DNA of 64,000 nt from Bacteroidia bacterium. GTDB lineage: Bacteria > Bacteroidota > Bacteroidia > Chitinophagales > Chitinophagaceae. The notes below the pieces were generated by a model that saw nothing but the letters and a program-made list of their open reading frames with translations, did not search any database and had not been told where the DNA came from. Position numbers and translations under genes: made by a program. Shown piece by piece: positions 18,848-27,193 of this stretch. The stretch spans positions 1 through 64,000 of the forward strand of contig JAUICZ010000001.1 in assembly GCA_030429205.1 (NCBI GenBank), written 5' to 3'. Positions within the stretch are counted from its first letter, which is position 1; each line of letters begins with the position of its first letter.

Positions 18848-19291
18848 ATGCTTATCAAGAATATTAACTTGATCATAGTAAGTAGTGTTATACTGATACT
18901 CTCCATTGGTGGAATATTAGTATATCATAGTATCAGCTCTATCAAAAACAACAGGCAGGAAGAAGTATTTATTTGTGGGAATTCAATTTATGATAACAAT
19001 ATAAAAATTAGTGGTAGTATAGACTCTATTGAGGTTGATGGTAAAGCTTTATTTCAATCAAACTGTGCCTCTTGCCATAACCCCGTAAAAGATGCTACAG
19101 GTCCGGCACTAAGAAGTATTATTACAGTTCGTTCTCCCGATTGGATTTATAAATTTCTTACTGATACCACCTTCCTACCTATAGATGATAGGGCTAGACG
19201 ATTAAAAAGCGAGTACGGGTCTAAGTGCATGAAGTTCCCCAACCTTACACCTAATGACGTAGAAGCATTACTGAATTATGTGTACATGTAA
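18848..19291 (+). CDS. membrane-anchored class I cytochrome c
   Basis: A 147-residue protein with one N-terminal transmembrane helix (about residues 6-28) acting as an uncleaved anchor or signal. A cytochrome c domain follows, with the heme-binding CASCH (about residues 75-79) and a likely axial Met in SKCMKFPNLT near residue 128. It would carry electrons on the periplasmic face; the partner oxidase or dehydrogenase is not encoded nearby. A -7-like TAACTTTC (one mismatch) ends 4 bp before the ATG. The gene is bracketed by copies of the 55-bp dyad repeat, so it may be part of a small insertion behind tRNA-Asp. Confidence 0.85.
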   Translation: MLIKNINLIIVSSVILILSIGGILVYHSISSIKNNRQEEVFICGNSIYDNNIKISGSIDSIEVDGKALFQSNCASCHNPVKDATGPALRSIITVRSPDWIYKFLTDTTFLPIDDRARRLKSEYGSKCMKFPNLTPNDVEALLNYVYM

Positions 19292-19296
19292 TTCAT

Positions 19297-19351
19297 CTGT
19301 CCACGTTGTCCACGTTTTAGGTGCCTGTACTTATGCGGACAAAGTGGACAA
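19297..19351. repeat. 55-bp dyad repeat, copy 3
   Basis: A third copy of the same length, with arms CTGTCCACGTTGTCCAC and GCGGACAAAGTGGACAA. Its centre (AGGTGCCTGTAC) resembles the reverse complement of the centre of copy 1 (TGTACAGGCAC). It lies directly after the cytochrome c stop codon. Confidence 0.8.
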
Positions 19352-19715
19352 ACTAACTCTCTACAAAGTACATCTTCATGTTGCCCAAGGTAGATGCATA
19401 GGTACTGAATCGTGTTCAGCATGACGATGCGAGCGGGAAAATCACCCCTTCCACACTCCCAACAATTAAACCTATCTTTACAGTTGAAAATATTGAAAGC
19501 GTAATTGCTTTCGTCTTGACTGGAAACGTAGGAAATTTCAAGAACACAGGACGAAGTAAGTACGCTCACGCTAAAGGCGTGGGCTCTCTTATTCGTGTTC
19601 AGGTCTCCTACGGCCTCCAGTCGGTAAGTTGAGTTCCACGCCCGTTTTTTTACGGTCGGTGCTCAGGTATCCTAAATAAGCCTATCAATTTATTGTGATA
19701 CTAAACCGTAACTGT
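19352..19715. other. intergenic region with REP-like hairpin
   Basis: About 360 bp with no convincing gene. It contains an 8-bp hairpin GCTCACGC-TAAAG-GCGTGGGC at 19564-19584, and a T7 run near 19647 after a GC-rich stretch. The base composition is more GC-rich than its neighbours, consistent with repeat-derived or decayed foreign DNA. Confidence 0.5.
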
Positions 19716-19946
19716 ATGAATACTTTCACCACCCGCTTTGCGGGGTTCGAGTTTGCCGGCACAGAACTGTCTGCCTACATTTTTTCAATAGACACTTTTG
19801 TGATCTCTTTAAAAGACGGACGCGTCGTCCGCTTCACTACCGACGACCCCGAGTTGTTCGAGCAATGGTTACAACATCATGGCGCCCGCAACATCAACGA
19901 TAAGGTCGGCTCTATGATTTACAACTTTTATTTTGATAAAAAATGA
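19716..19946 (+). CDS. small conserved-type hypothetical protein
   Basis: A 76-residue protein (start MNTFTTRFAGFEF; an upstream in-frame ATG at 19695 adds seven residues). It looks like a compact beta-rich domain (ISLKDGRVVRFTTDD) ending in a helix (LFEQWLQHHGARNI). No family was recognised with certainty. It resembles the small DUF2442-like proteins that accompany mobile or toxin loci, but I cannot confirm that. It has a higher GC content than the flanking genes. Confidence 0.6.
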   Translation: MNTFTTRFAGFEFAGTELSAYIFSIDTFVISLKDGRVVRFTTDDPELFEQWLQHHGARNINDKVGSMIYNFYFDKK

Positions 19947-19994
19947 CGAGGCTAGTTTAAGTATCTCCTATTACCATGTTAACCAGTATACATG

Positions 19995-20002
19995 TATATT
20001 TG
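19995..20002 (+). promoter_or_regulatory. -7 element, near-leaderless folD
   Basis: A perfect TATATTTG ends only 4 bp (CGCC) before the folD ATG at 20007. No good TTTG is seen at -33. Confidence 0.45.
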
Positions 20003-20006
20003 CGCC

Positions 20007-20891
20007 ATGCAATTATTAGATGGTAAGGCTACAGCAGCCCATATAAAAGAACAAATAAAGAAAGATACTGCCGAGCATATTGCTAAAGGCGGTAAGCAAC
20101 CCCACCTTGCAGCTATCATCGTTGGTAATAACCCTGCCAGCGAGGCCTATGTAGGTAGTAAAATACGTACTTGCGAGGAGCTGGGTTTCGGATCTACCCT
20201 TAAGCGCTTTGAAGAAGATATTACAGAGGAAGCATTATTGGACGAAATACGCCATATGAATGATAATGACGAGATAGATGGCATATTAGTACAGCTTCCG
20301 TTACCAAAACATATTTCTGACGATGCTGTGATCAATGCCATCGATCCCGGTAAAGATGTAGACGGGTTCCACCCTGTTTCTACCGGCCGTATGGTTTTAG
20401 GACAAAAGGCATATTTACCTGCAACACCTTATGGTATGATGTTGATGCTGAAGCATTATAACATTGACACAAAAGGCATGCACTGTGTAGTTGTAGGCCG
20501 TAGTAACATTGTTGGTACGCCAATGGCATTATTGATGAGCCGTAACAGCAACCCCGGTAATGCTACAGTTACGCTTTGCCACAGACATACTAAAAATCTG
20601 AAAGAGCACTGCTTACAGGCAGACATTATTGTTGCTGCAGTAGGTATACCTAAGTTCATTACAGAAGACATGGTGAAAGAAGGTGCTATTATCTTAGACG
20701 TAGGTATCAACCGTATAGACGACCCTACTCGTAAAAGTGGTAAGCGTCTTGTTGGTGATGTTGATTTTGATAATGTGAAAGATAAGTGTAGCTACATCAC
20801 ACCTGTACCGGGTGGTGTTGGGTTAATGACCATCTGCGGTTTGATGATGAACACTTTAGAGGCGGCAAAGGAACATTCTAATATTGACTAA
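20007..20891 (+). CDS. folD: bifunctional methylene-THF dehydrogenase/cyclohydrolase
   Basis: A 294-residue cytosolic enzyme that oxidises 5,10-methylene-tetrahydrofolate with NADP and hydrolyses the product to 10-formyl-THF. It shows the catalytic Tyr/Lys region (ASEAYVGSKIRTCEELG), the GILVQLPLP motif, the cofactor site VVVGRSNIVGTPMALLM and the C-terminal signature TPVPGGVGLMTICGLM. The start at 20007 gives the normal N-terminus MQLLDGK; an earlier ATG at 19992 would lie upstream of the -7 element. The stop overlaps the queE start by 8 bp, so the two are translationally linked. Confidence 0.97.
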   Translation: MQLLDGKATAAHIKEQIKKDTAEHIAKGGKQPHLAAIIVGNNPASEAYVGSKIRTCEELGFGSTLKRFEEDITEEALLDEIRHMNDNDEIDGILVQLPLPKHISDDAVINAIDPGKDVDGFHPVSTGRMVLGQKAYLPATPYGMMLMLKHYNIDTKGMHCVVVGRSNIVGTPMALLMSRNSNPGNATVTLCHRHTKNLKEHCLQADIIVAAVGIPKFITEDMVKEGAIILDVGINRIDDPTRKSGKRLVGDVDFDNVKDKCSYITPVPGGVGLMTICGLMMNTLEAAKEHSNID

Positions 20892-21501
20892 TACAGAACA
20901 TATTACAGCCTACCCTGTAATGGAACACTTTTATACGCTGCAAGGCGAAGGGTTTCATCATGGGGTAGCTGCTTATTTCATCCGTTTGGGCGGGTGCGAT
21001 GTGGGTTGCGTATGGTGCGACGTAAAGGATAGCTGGGATGCCGAAAGTCACCCGCAACTGCAAGTAACAGACATTGTAGCAAAAGCAAAAGAACACCCTG
21101 CACGTGTAGCTGTTATTACAGGCGGTGAACCTGCTATGTATGATCTAACCAGCCTTTGTCAATCTTTACACGACGAGGGCTTTAAAACGCATATAGAGAC
21201 ATCAGGAGCTTACCCTCTTAAAGGGAATCTTGACTGGGTAACAGTATCTCCTAAAAAGTTCAAAGCACCAATTGACGAAACACTCGCAAAAGCAGATGAG
21301 CTAAAAGTAGTAGTGTTCAACAAACATGATTTTGATTGGGCAGAACAACATGCAGCAAAAGTTTCAGAAAACTGTAAGCTGTACCTACAACCCGAATGGG
21401 ACAAGCGCGACAGCATGACACCATTGATCATCGATTACATCAAACAACACCCGCAGTGGGAGTTGTCTTTACAAACACACAAATACATCAACATACCATA
21501 G
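20884..21501 (+). CDS. queE: 7-carboxy-7-deazaguanine synthase
   Basis: A 205-residue radical SAM enzyme that converts carboxytetrahydropterin to 7-carboxy-7-deazaguanine in queuosine/7-deazaguanine synthesis. The iron-sulfur cysteines are in [11 protein letters not shown] (Cx3Cx2C), with ITGGEP and IETSGAYP following, and the C-terminal [12 protein letters not shown] is typical. The start is a TTG overlapping the folD stop; an ATG at 20920 ([11 protein letters not shown]) is possible but trims the usual N-terminus. No other queuosine genes are in the window. It is followed 1 bp later by uppP, giving a folD-queE-uppP run. Confidence 0.94.
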   Translation: MTNTEHITAYPVMEHFYTLQGEGFHHGVAAYFIRLGGCDVGCVWCDVKDSWDAESHPQLQVTDIVAKAKEHPARVAVITGGEPAMYDLTSLCQSLHDEGFKTHIETSGAYPLKGNLDWVTVSPKKFKAPIDETLAKADELKVVVFNKHDFDWAEQHAAKVSENCKLYLQPEWDKRDSMTPLIIDYIKQHPQWELSLQTHKYINIP

Positions 21502-21502
21502 C

Positions 21503-22297
21503 ATGACTTGGATCGAAGCGATTATTCTTGGCATTGTAGAGGGGCTTACAGAGTTTTTGCCTGTATCATCAACAGGGCATATGATCATCACCAGCTCGTT
21601 GATGGGTATACAGTCAAACGATTTTGTAAAACTGTTTACAGTGGCCATCCAATTTGGTACAATACTATCTGTGGTAGTGCTGTATTTTAAACGCTTCTTT
21701 AAGTCGATACAGTTTTACTTAAGGTTACTGGTGGCGTTCATACCTGCTGCTATTTTTGGCTTACTATTTAGTGATGCGATTGATAACATGTTGGAGAACC
21801 CTATGGTTGTTGCCATATCACTTGTTATAGGCGGCATTTTCCTTTTGTTCATAGACAAGATCTTCAAGAACAATACCGACGAAGACTCTGACAATGTAAA
21901 GTACCCCAGTGCATTTGTTATTGGATTATTTCAATGTATTGCAATGATACCGGGCGTATCAAGATCTGCGGCTACAATCATAGGTGGTATGCAACAAAAG
22001 CTAACCCGCAAAGCTGCTGCTGAGTTTTCTTTCTTTCTTGCTGTGCCTACCATGTTTGCTGCTACCGCTAAAAAAATGCTCGACTTTTATCAGGATGGTC
22101 ATACCATTACCTCTGAAGAGGTCAACCTATTATTAGTTGGTAATATTGTAGGGTTCATTGTAGCTATCATAGCTATCAAATCCTTCATCAGCTTTGTAAC
22201 AAAAAGAGGGTTTCAGGTATTCGGTATTTACCGCATTATAGTTGGCGGTATTATACTGGCACTCTTACTAAGCGGCCACAGTCTAGAAATAATATAG
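21503..22297 (+). CDS. uppP: undecaprenyl-diphosphatase
   Basis: A 264-residue polytopic membrane protein of the BacA/UppP family. It dephosphorylates undecaprenyl diphosphate to recycle the lipid carrier for peptidoglycan and O-antigen. Both active-site motifs are present: [19 protein letters not shown] near residues 10-28 and [12 protein letters not shown] near 150-162. About seven to eight hydrophobic helices are evident. It starts one base after the queE stop (cotranscribed) and is convergent with the TerB-like gene. Confidence 0.96.
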   Translation: MTWIEAIILGIVEGLTEFLPVSSTGHMIITSSLMGIQSNDFVKLFTVAIQFGTILSVVVLYFKRFFKSIQFYLRLLVAFIPAAIFGLLFSDAIDNMLENPMVVAISLVIGGIFLLFIDKIFKNNTDEDSDNVKYPSAFVIGLFQCIAMIPGVSRSAATIIGGMQQKLTRKAAAEFSFFLAVPTMFAATAKKMLDFYQDGHTITSEEVNLLLVGNIVGFIVAIIAIKSFISFVTKRGFQVFGIYRIIVGGIILALLLSGHSLEII

Positions 22298-22302
22298 TTG
22301 TA

Positions 22303-22674
22303 TTAAGCCTCGTCCGGTTTCCACGCGTCGAAGAGCATGTTCAAATATTTATTCTCTTCTTCAGTAATAACATTATCAGCCTTTGTCAGGTCTATTGCAA
22401 ATTGCAGTAGTCTGTTGCGCTCATCTTCTGTTGCGTCATCATAAAAGTCATCCATCATTTTAGAGAAGTGTTCTTCCCACTGATCAGGATGTAAGCCGCT
22501 TATCGTAGTCATTTCCTTATCAAGATCTACCTGTATAGGAAACTCCTGAACAAGATACTCACGTATTACGTCATCTTCTTCTGCAATGAATTTATGATCT
22601 ACCGCCGAAAGTATCATTAATAGGTGGTAGCCTGCTATTGTCTTATTTACCCTATTATTAGGCATATCAATCAA
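22303..22674 (-). CDS. TerB-like acidic helical protein
   Basis: A 123-residue acidic, all-helical protein. It resembles TerB-family domains, with the paired features LLMILSAVDHKFIAEEDDVI and LLQFAIDLTKADNVITEEEN, a repeat of a helix followed by an acidic D/E motif that in TerB binds metal. The function of stand-alone TerB-like proteins in Bacteroidota is not established. It starts 9 bp after ald on the same strand, so it is probably cotranscribed with it. Start codon options are 22674 and 22665. Confidence 0.75.
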   Translation of the reverse strand: MIDMPNNRVNKTIAGYHLLMILSAVDHKFIAEEDDVIREYLVQEFPIQVDLDKEMTTISGLHPDQWEEHFSKMMDDFYDDATEDERNRLLQFAIDLTKADNVITEEENKYLNMLFDAWKPDEA

Positions 22675-22683
22675 TTCTTTATT

Positions 22684-23895
22684 TTAACTCGGAGATGCGA
22701 ATAGCAAATCTAAGTCAGTATACTTAAAATCAAAACGTTTTGCGATAGGTGCATTTGTAACACACCCTTTGTAAAGATACACACCATTACGGATGCCTGT
22801 CTTTGCCATTATCACACCTTCTACACCTCCCAGGTCAGCACAATCCAGCATAATAGGCATCAATACATTACTAATAGCTCGCGATGCCGTTCTCGACACA
22901 CTGGAAGCAATATTCGGTACGCAATAATGTATCACGTCAAACTTCTTAAATGTTGGTTGTTCGTGAGATGTAACGCGTGAGGTTTCAAAGCAGCCGCCCC
23001 TATCAATGCTCACATCTACAATTACAGAGCCTGCTTTCATATTCGCCACCATATCCTCATTCACTACAACAGGTGTAATACCGTTTACCGGCTTTAAAGC
23101 ACCTACTGCTACATCTGCCATAGACAATTCTTCTGCTAATGTCACCGGCTCTATTACTGAAGTATAAACACGTTGCCCGATATTATTCTGCAAACGCATT
23201 AATCTGTATATAGAGTTATCGAACACCTTTACCGATGCACCCAGCCCTATAGCTGTTCGTGCAGCATATTCACCTACAACACCTGCACCTAATATCAGTA
23301 CTTTTGCCGGCGGTATACCTGACAAGCCACCCAGCAAAACCCCTTTACCGTTGTGCACATTGCTCAAGTACTTGGCTGCATTTAATATGGCCGAACTACC
23401 CGCAATCTCACTCATAGATCTTACAATCGGATAAGTGCCTGAGTCGTCTTTGATAGAATCGAAAGCAATAGCAATGATCTTCTTTTTGATGAGCTGCTCC
23501 AGCATCTCCGACTTTAACAAAGGCATGTGTATCGGGGAGATGACAGACTGGTTGGGTTGCAACAATGGTATCTCATCCTCAGATATAGGTGCCGACTTAA
23601 TAATGGTATTGGCCTTATAGAGCTCTTGCCTGTCGTATACAATACGTGCTCCTGCTTCGCTGTAATCGCTATCGAAATACGATGAGCCTACTCCGGCGTT
23701 ATGTTCTACCATTACTTCGTGCCCATTATTTACCAGTACTGATACAGCTTCCGGCGTTAATGCAACACGGTTTTCCTGAAAAGATGTTTCTTTCGGAATA
23801 CCTATAAAAAGTTTTTTCTTTTTCGGTAGAATCTCCAGCGTCTCTTCCAGGGGCACATACGAAAACGATGGCGAGATATACGGCCTCTTACTCAT
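22684..23895 (-). CDS. ald: alanine dehydrogenase
   Basis: A 403-residue enzyme of the AlaDH/PntA family. The N-terminal catalytic domain carries GIPKETSFQENRVALTP, EHNAGVGSSYFDSDY and a HMPLL substrate motif. The Rossmann domain has VLILGAGVVGEYAARTAIGLGA, then DVAVGALKP and DVSIDRGGCFETS. It catalyses NAD-dependent interconversion of L-alanine and pyruvate plus ammonia. An N-terminal extension of about 27 residues before the usual start is common in Bacteroidota. A 2-gene operon with the TerB-like gene is likely. Confidence 0.92.
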   Translation of the reverse strand: MSKRPYISPSFSYVPLEETLEILPKKKKLFIGIPKETSFQENRVALTPEAVSVLVNNGHEVMVEHNAGVGSSYFDSDYSEAGARIVYDRQELYKANTIIKSAPISEDEIPLLQPNQSVISPIHMPLLKSEMLEQLIKKKIIAIAFDSIKDDSGTYPIVRSMSEIAGSSAILNAAKYLSNVHNGKGVLLGGLSGIPPAKVLILGAGVVGEYAARTAIGLGASVKVFDNSIYRLMRLQNNIGQRVYTSVIEPVTLAEELSMADVAVGALKPVNGITPVVVNEDMVANMKAGSVIVDVSIDRGGCFETSRVTSHEQPTFKKFDVIHYCVPNIASSVSRTASRAISNVLMPIMLDCADLGGVEGVIMAKTGIRNGVYLYKGCVTNAPIAKRFDFKYTDLDLLFASPS

Positions 23896-23953
23896 CTATT
23901 ACACTTAGTGTGATTTGCTGAAAATTACGAAACTCCACTTTATTTTTAAAGCA

Positions 23954-23977
23954 ATTAACATACATTTTCATGTTAAT
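23954..23977. promoter_or_regulatory. candidate operator between ald and rpoN
   Basis: A perfect 8-bp inverted repeat ATTAACAT / ATGTTAAT is separated by 8 bp, in the divergent ald-rpoN intergenic region. It is AT-rich, so chance is not excluded. Confidence 0.3.
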
Positions 23978-24052
23978 GTAAGTTTTATGTTTTTGTTAGT
24001 TATCTGCTACAGAGCGTTTCGTATATTGTATTGAATTTCAGACAGGGAAGTA

Positions 24053-25528
24053 ATGTTAAGACAGACCCAACAACAAAAATTACTACAAAAGTTATCGCCG
24101 CAGCAGATCCAATTAATGAAGCTGCTGCAAATACCTACGGCCAATTTAGAAGAGCGTATCAAAGAAGAAATGGAAGAAAATCCTGCTCTGGAAACCGGTA
24201 CTGAAGAAGAGGATGATGAATATGGGTTAAATGACAGCGTAGAGGATGAGTATGAAGACGATGTGGAACTAAGCAACGATGATGCGGAGAAAATAGACCT
24301 CGATGATTTTTTGAGGAGAGAAGATGACGATGGACCTTCTGACTACAACAGAGACTATTACGGCAATCAAGATAACGAACAGCCAAGTACCCCCGTAAGA
24401 GTAGAAACCAGTTTTCATGACCACCTGCTAAACCAGGTAGGCATGCTCGAAGTTGATGAACGAATGGAGAAGGTGGCCCAGCAAATCATAGGTAGTATTG
24501 ACGAGGATGGTTATTTGAGAAGAGAAGTAATAGCTCTGGTAGACGATCTAGCATTCGGGCAAAACATTACCACAACGGAGCAAGAGGTACAAGAACTGAT
24601 AGAACGAATTCAGCAATTCGACCCTCCGGGCGTATGTGCGAGAGACCTGCAAGAATGTTTACAATTACAACTGGATAAAATTGAACCCAGAACTAAAGAA
24701 GTTGAAGATGCGCTAACTGTAGTCAATAAATATTTTACTGAATTCACTAAAAAGCACTACGATAAAATTCAAAAACAGCTAGGCTTAAACGATGAAGACT
24801 TTAAGGCTGTTATCAATACCATAATAAAACTAAACCCCAAACCGGGTGCTGCATTTGCTATAGTCAATAAGGCAGAGAGCTACATCCTGCCCGACTTCTT
24901 TGTACACAACAACAATGGCAAACTTGAGCTATCTCTTAACGCCAAAAATGCACCTGAGCTGAGAGTATCTGCCGGGTACAAGGATATGATGCGTGCTTAC
25001 GACAATAGCGAGAAGAAAAATAAAAAACAGAAAGAGGCCGTGATGTTCATCAAACAAAAACTTGACTCTGCAAAATGGTTCATCGATGCGATTAAACAAC
25101 GCCAGCATACTTTACTGCAAACCATGCAGGCTATACTGGATTTTCAAAAGGAATTTTTCTTAACAGGCGACGAGGTAACACTCCGCCCGATGATATTGAA
25201 GGACATTGCAGAAATGACCGACTTAGACGTGTCTACCGTTTCGCGCGTTGCTAACAGCAAGTTTGTACAAACAGAGTTTGGTACTTTCCGTTTAAAATAT
25301 TTCTTCTCAGAATCGTTACAAACAGAGAGCGGTGAAGAGGTTTCTACTCGTGAAGTAAAAAGTATTCTGCAAGAGATCATTGACGGAGAAAACAAACGCA
25401 AACCTTTCTCTGACGAAAAGCTCACAAAGACACTACAGGAAAAAGGTTACAATATTGCCAGAAGAACAGTTGCCAAATACAGGGAACAGTTAAATATTCC
25501 TGTCGCACGTTTAAGAAAAGAGTTATAA
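24053..25528 (+). CDS. rpoN: RNA polymerase sigma-54 factor
   Basis: A 491-residue sigma factor. Region I is a Gln/Leu-rich helix (QQQKLLQKLSPQQIQLMKLL) that contacts activators, followed by a strongly acidic region II (about residues 45-105). The core-binding region III contains QFDPPGVCARDLQECL. The HTH includes VSTVSRVANSKFVQTEFG, and the C-terminal RpoN box reads ARRTVAKYREQL. It directs transcription from -24/-12 promoters with enhancer-binding proteins. One base separates its stop from the DUF1801 gene. Confidence 0.97.
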   Translation: MLRQTQQQKLLQKLSPQQIQLMKLLQIPTANLEERIKEEMEENPALETGTEEEDDEYGLNDSVEDEYEDDVELSNDDAEKIDLDDFLRREDDDGPSDYNRDYYGNQDNEQPSTPVRVETSFHDHLLNQVGMLEVDERMEKVAQQIIGSIDEDGYLRREVIALVDDLAFGQNITTTEQEVQELIERIQQFDPPGVCARDLQECLQLQLDKIEPRTKEVEDALTVVNKYFTEFTKKHYDKIQKQLGLNDEDFKAVINTIIKLNPKPGAAFAIVNKAESYILPDFFVHNNNGKLELSLNAKNAPELRVSAGYKDMMRAYDNSEKKNKKQKEAVMFIKQKLDSAKWFIDAIKQRQHTLLQTMQAILDFQKEFFLTGDEVTLRPMILKDIAEMTDLDVSTVSRVANSKFVQTEFGTFRLKYFFSESLQTESGEEVSTREVKSILQEIIDGENKRKPFSDEKLTKTLQEKGYNIARRTVAKYREQLNIPVARLRKEL

Positions 25529-25529
25529 A

Positions 25530-25886
25530 ATGAACTTTGAAGAGATATTTGCAAACTACCCGGAAACGCTGATAGATATGGCCAAACAAATAAGGGCAGT
25601 AGTTATAAACATCGATAAACGCATAGAAGAAAATGCATACGGTTCTAAAGTCCCCACAGTACTATACAGTATTGGCGACAGCAACCAAGTACTATATGGA
25701 ATAGGGCTAGGCAAAGATCATGTAAAAGTTTACTTACACCACACTCAAAATGCAGATACTGCCACATTAAAACTCGAAGGACAAGGCAAACATGCCAGGA
25801 CTGTAAAAGTCAAAACTATAGATGATGATTATTTGAGCGTGATGAAACAAGTGATGAGTAATATTAGAGATGTCGCTAACTATTAA
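25530..25886 (+). CDS. DUF1801 domain protein
   Basis: A 118-residue protein resembling the DUF1801/YdhG-like fold (related to the MmcQ/YjbR and frataxin-like group): a helix, then a beta-sheet with VPTVLYSIGDSNQVLYGIGLGKDHVKVYLHH and a C-terminal helix. These proteins are small, cytosolic and functionally uncharacterised. It is translationally linked to rpoN (1-bp gap), but that neighbour does not define a role. Confidence 0.8.
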   Translation: MNFEEIFANYPETLIDMAKQIRAVVINIDKRIEENAYGSKVPTVLYSIGDSNQVLYGIGLGKDHVKVYLHHTQNADTATLKLEGQGKHARTVKVKTIDDDYLSVMKQVMSNIRDVANY

Positions 25887-25895
25887 AAATGGTTC

Positions 25896-26462
25896 TTACA
25901 TATGCTTAGCTGTAGCATCCAGTGCATCGTAATACTCTTCACCATACTTCCTGATGATAGCTTCTTTCAAAAACTGGTATACAGGTATTTTTAATTTACC
26001 ACCCAGTTCGCATGCAGGGTTACACATAGGCTTACGCGGCGAATAGTTTACCGCATCGTACCCATCCATTTCTTTAATGCGTATAGGATATAAATGACAT
26101 GATATGGGCTTCTTAAAACCTATCTCACCGGCCATATATGCTTTCTCAAAACCACACTTAACAATACCTGCAAAGTCGGTATAAGCATATACACAAACAC
26201 CGCCGTTCACAGTTGGAGTGACATAACCAAACTCATCGTCGATGGTATGTGTACCTTGTTTTTCTATTTCGTCTATATATTCCTGGGGTAAGTATTTTTT
26301 GATCTTAGGGTAGTTCTCTGCAACCAGCTTTGTTTCCTCTTCTGTAAGCGGTGCACCGCAATCTCCATCAACACAACAGCCACCTTTACACTTATTTAAA
26401 TCGCAAACAAATTGTGCTGCCACAACATCATCACTTATCAGCGTTTCACCTATTGCGATCAT
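25896..26462 (-). CDS. DUF3109 family cysteine-rich protein
   Basis: A 188-residue protein with conserved cysteines (CDLNKCKGGCCVDGDCG near residues 20-36, then VCVYAY, IVKCGF, ISCHLYP and MCNPACELG). This matches DUF3109, a Bacteroidota family whose cysteine pattern resembles YkgJ-type metal-binding domains. It probably binds zinc or an Fe-S cluster; the biochemical role is unknown. It starts 3 bp after the CBS-domain gene and is cotranscribed with it. Confidence 0.85.
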   Translation of the reverse strand: MIAIGETLISDDVVAAQFVCDLNKCKGGCCVDGDCGAPLTEEETKLVAENYPKIKKYLPQEYIDEIEKQGTHTIDDEFGYVTPTVNGGVCVYAYTDFAGIVKCGFEKAYMAGEIGFKKPISCHLYPIRIKEMDGYDAVNYSPRKPMCNPACELGGKLKIPVYQFLKEAIIRKYGEEYYDALDATAKHM

Positions 26463-26465
26463 AAA

Positions 26466-27128
26466 TTACATATTGATATAAGCCATCAAAAGATTGTACC
26501 TGTCCATCATATCCTCCTTGTTACTTTGTTCTCCGAACACTTGCAGTACTTTGTAACCGAAACGTTCGTATGTTGCTGCCAGAGCATCAAGCTTCGTACG
26601 GTTTGTTTTCAATGTAAGCTCATGTCGTATCCCTGCAGGTGGTGTGTATAGCTGAGCACTAATAATGGTCACCTCTTCACTTTCTGCAATACGGGCAACT
26701 TCATACAAGCTATAATCATTCACAGGTATTTCCAATACAATAATACCACCCGGATTATCAATACCGCTCTTTTCCGCTATATAATGAAGTATCGTTTCGT
26801 GCGATGCAACACCCAGGTATTTGTTCTCTTTGTCTACTATCGGCACTACAGAAAGCTTTTGATCATGTGCCAAACGTAAAACATCGTATGGATGCGCATT
26901 TGTATTTACGGCAGGGCTATAACGCATAAAATGTGATGAACTCACTTTGTTATCAAGAGCCTGCCATTCCAGCATATCTTCTTCACGCACCAATGCCATA
27001 TATTGCCCGTTAACAACAACCGGTATTTCTGCAAGATTGTTCTCTTCCATTAACCGCAATGCAGTATCCCCCGTATCGTCGGGTAAAATAGTAGGCACGT
27101 CGTATGCTATAATATCAAGTAGTGACAT
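26466..27128 (-). CDS. CBS-domain pair protein
   Basis: A 220-residue cytosolic protein with two CBS motifs (DTGDTALRLMEENNLAEIPVV and DVLRLAHDQKLSVVPIVDKE), which typically bind adenine nucleotides as an energy sensor. The C-terminal region (EIPVNDYSLYEVARIAESEE) has an ACT-like pattern. The start at 27128 (MSLLDIIAYDV) is supported by a full promoter just upstream; the longer frame from 27173 would begin inside it. It is the first gene of an operon with the DUF3109 gene. The process it regulates is unknown. Confidence 0.88.
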   Translation of the reverse strand: MSLLDIIAYDVPTILPDDTGDTALRLMEENNLAEIPVVVNGQYMALVREEDMLEWQALDNKVSSSHFMRYSPAVNTNAHPYDVLRLAHDQKLSVVPIVDKENKYLGVASHETILHYIAEKSGIDNPGGIIVLEIPVNDYSLYEVARIAESEEVTIISAQLYTPPAGIRHELTLKTNRTKLDALAATYERFGYKVLQVFGEQSNKEDMMDRYNLLMAYINM

Positions 27129-27142
27129 AACGTGTTTGTATG

Positions 27143-27174
27143 CAAAGTTATTAACCATTGCACACATGAACAAA
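27143..27174 (-). promoter_or_regulatory. promoter of CBS-DUF3109 operon
   Basis: On the minus strand: TTTG (27174-27171), 20 bp, then a perfect TAACTTTG (27150-27143), 14 bp upstream of the ATG. This predicts a very short leader and fixes the start codon. Confidence 0.7.
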
Positions 27175-27193
27175 GTTCTATTAGTATTAACAG

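Noticed and set aside
19276-19569. A 97-codon minus-strand ORF after the cytochrome c gene
   Set aside because: It runs through dyad repeat copy 3 and overlaps the cytochrome c 3' end; its translation shows no domain and the composition is that of repeat DNA.
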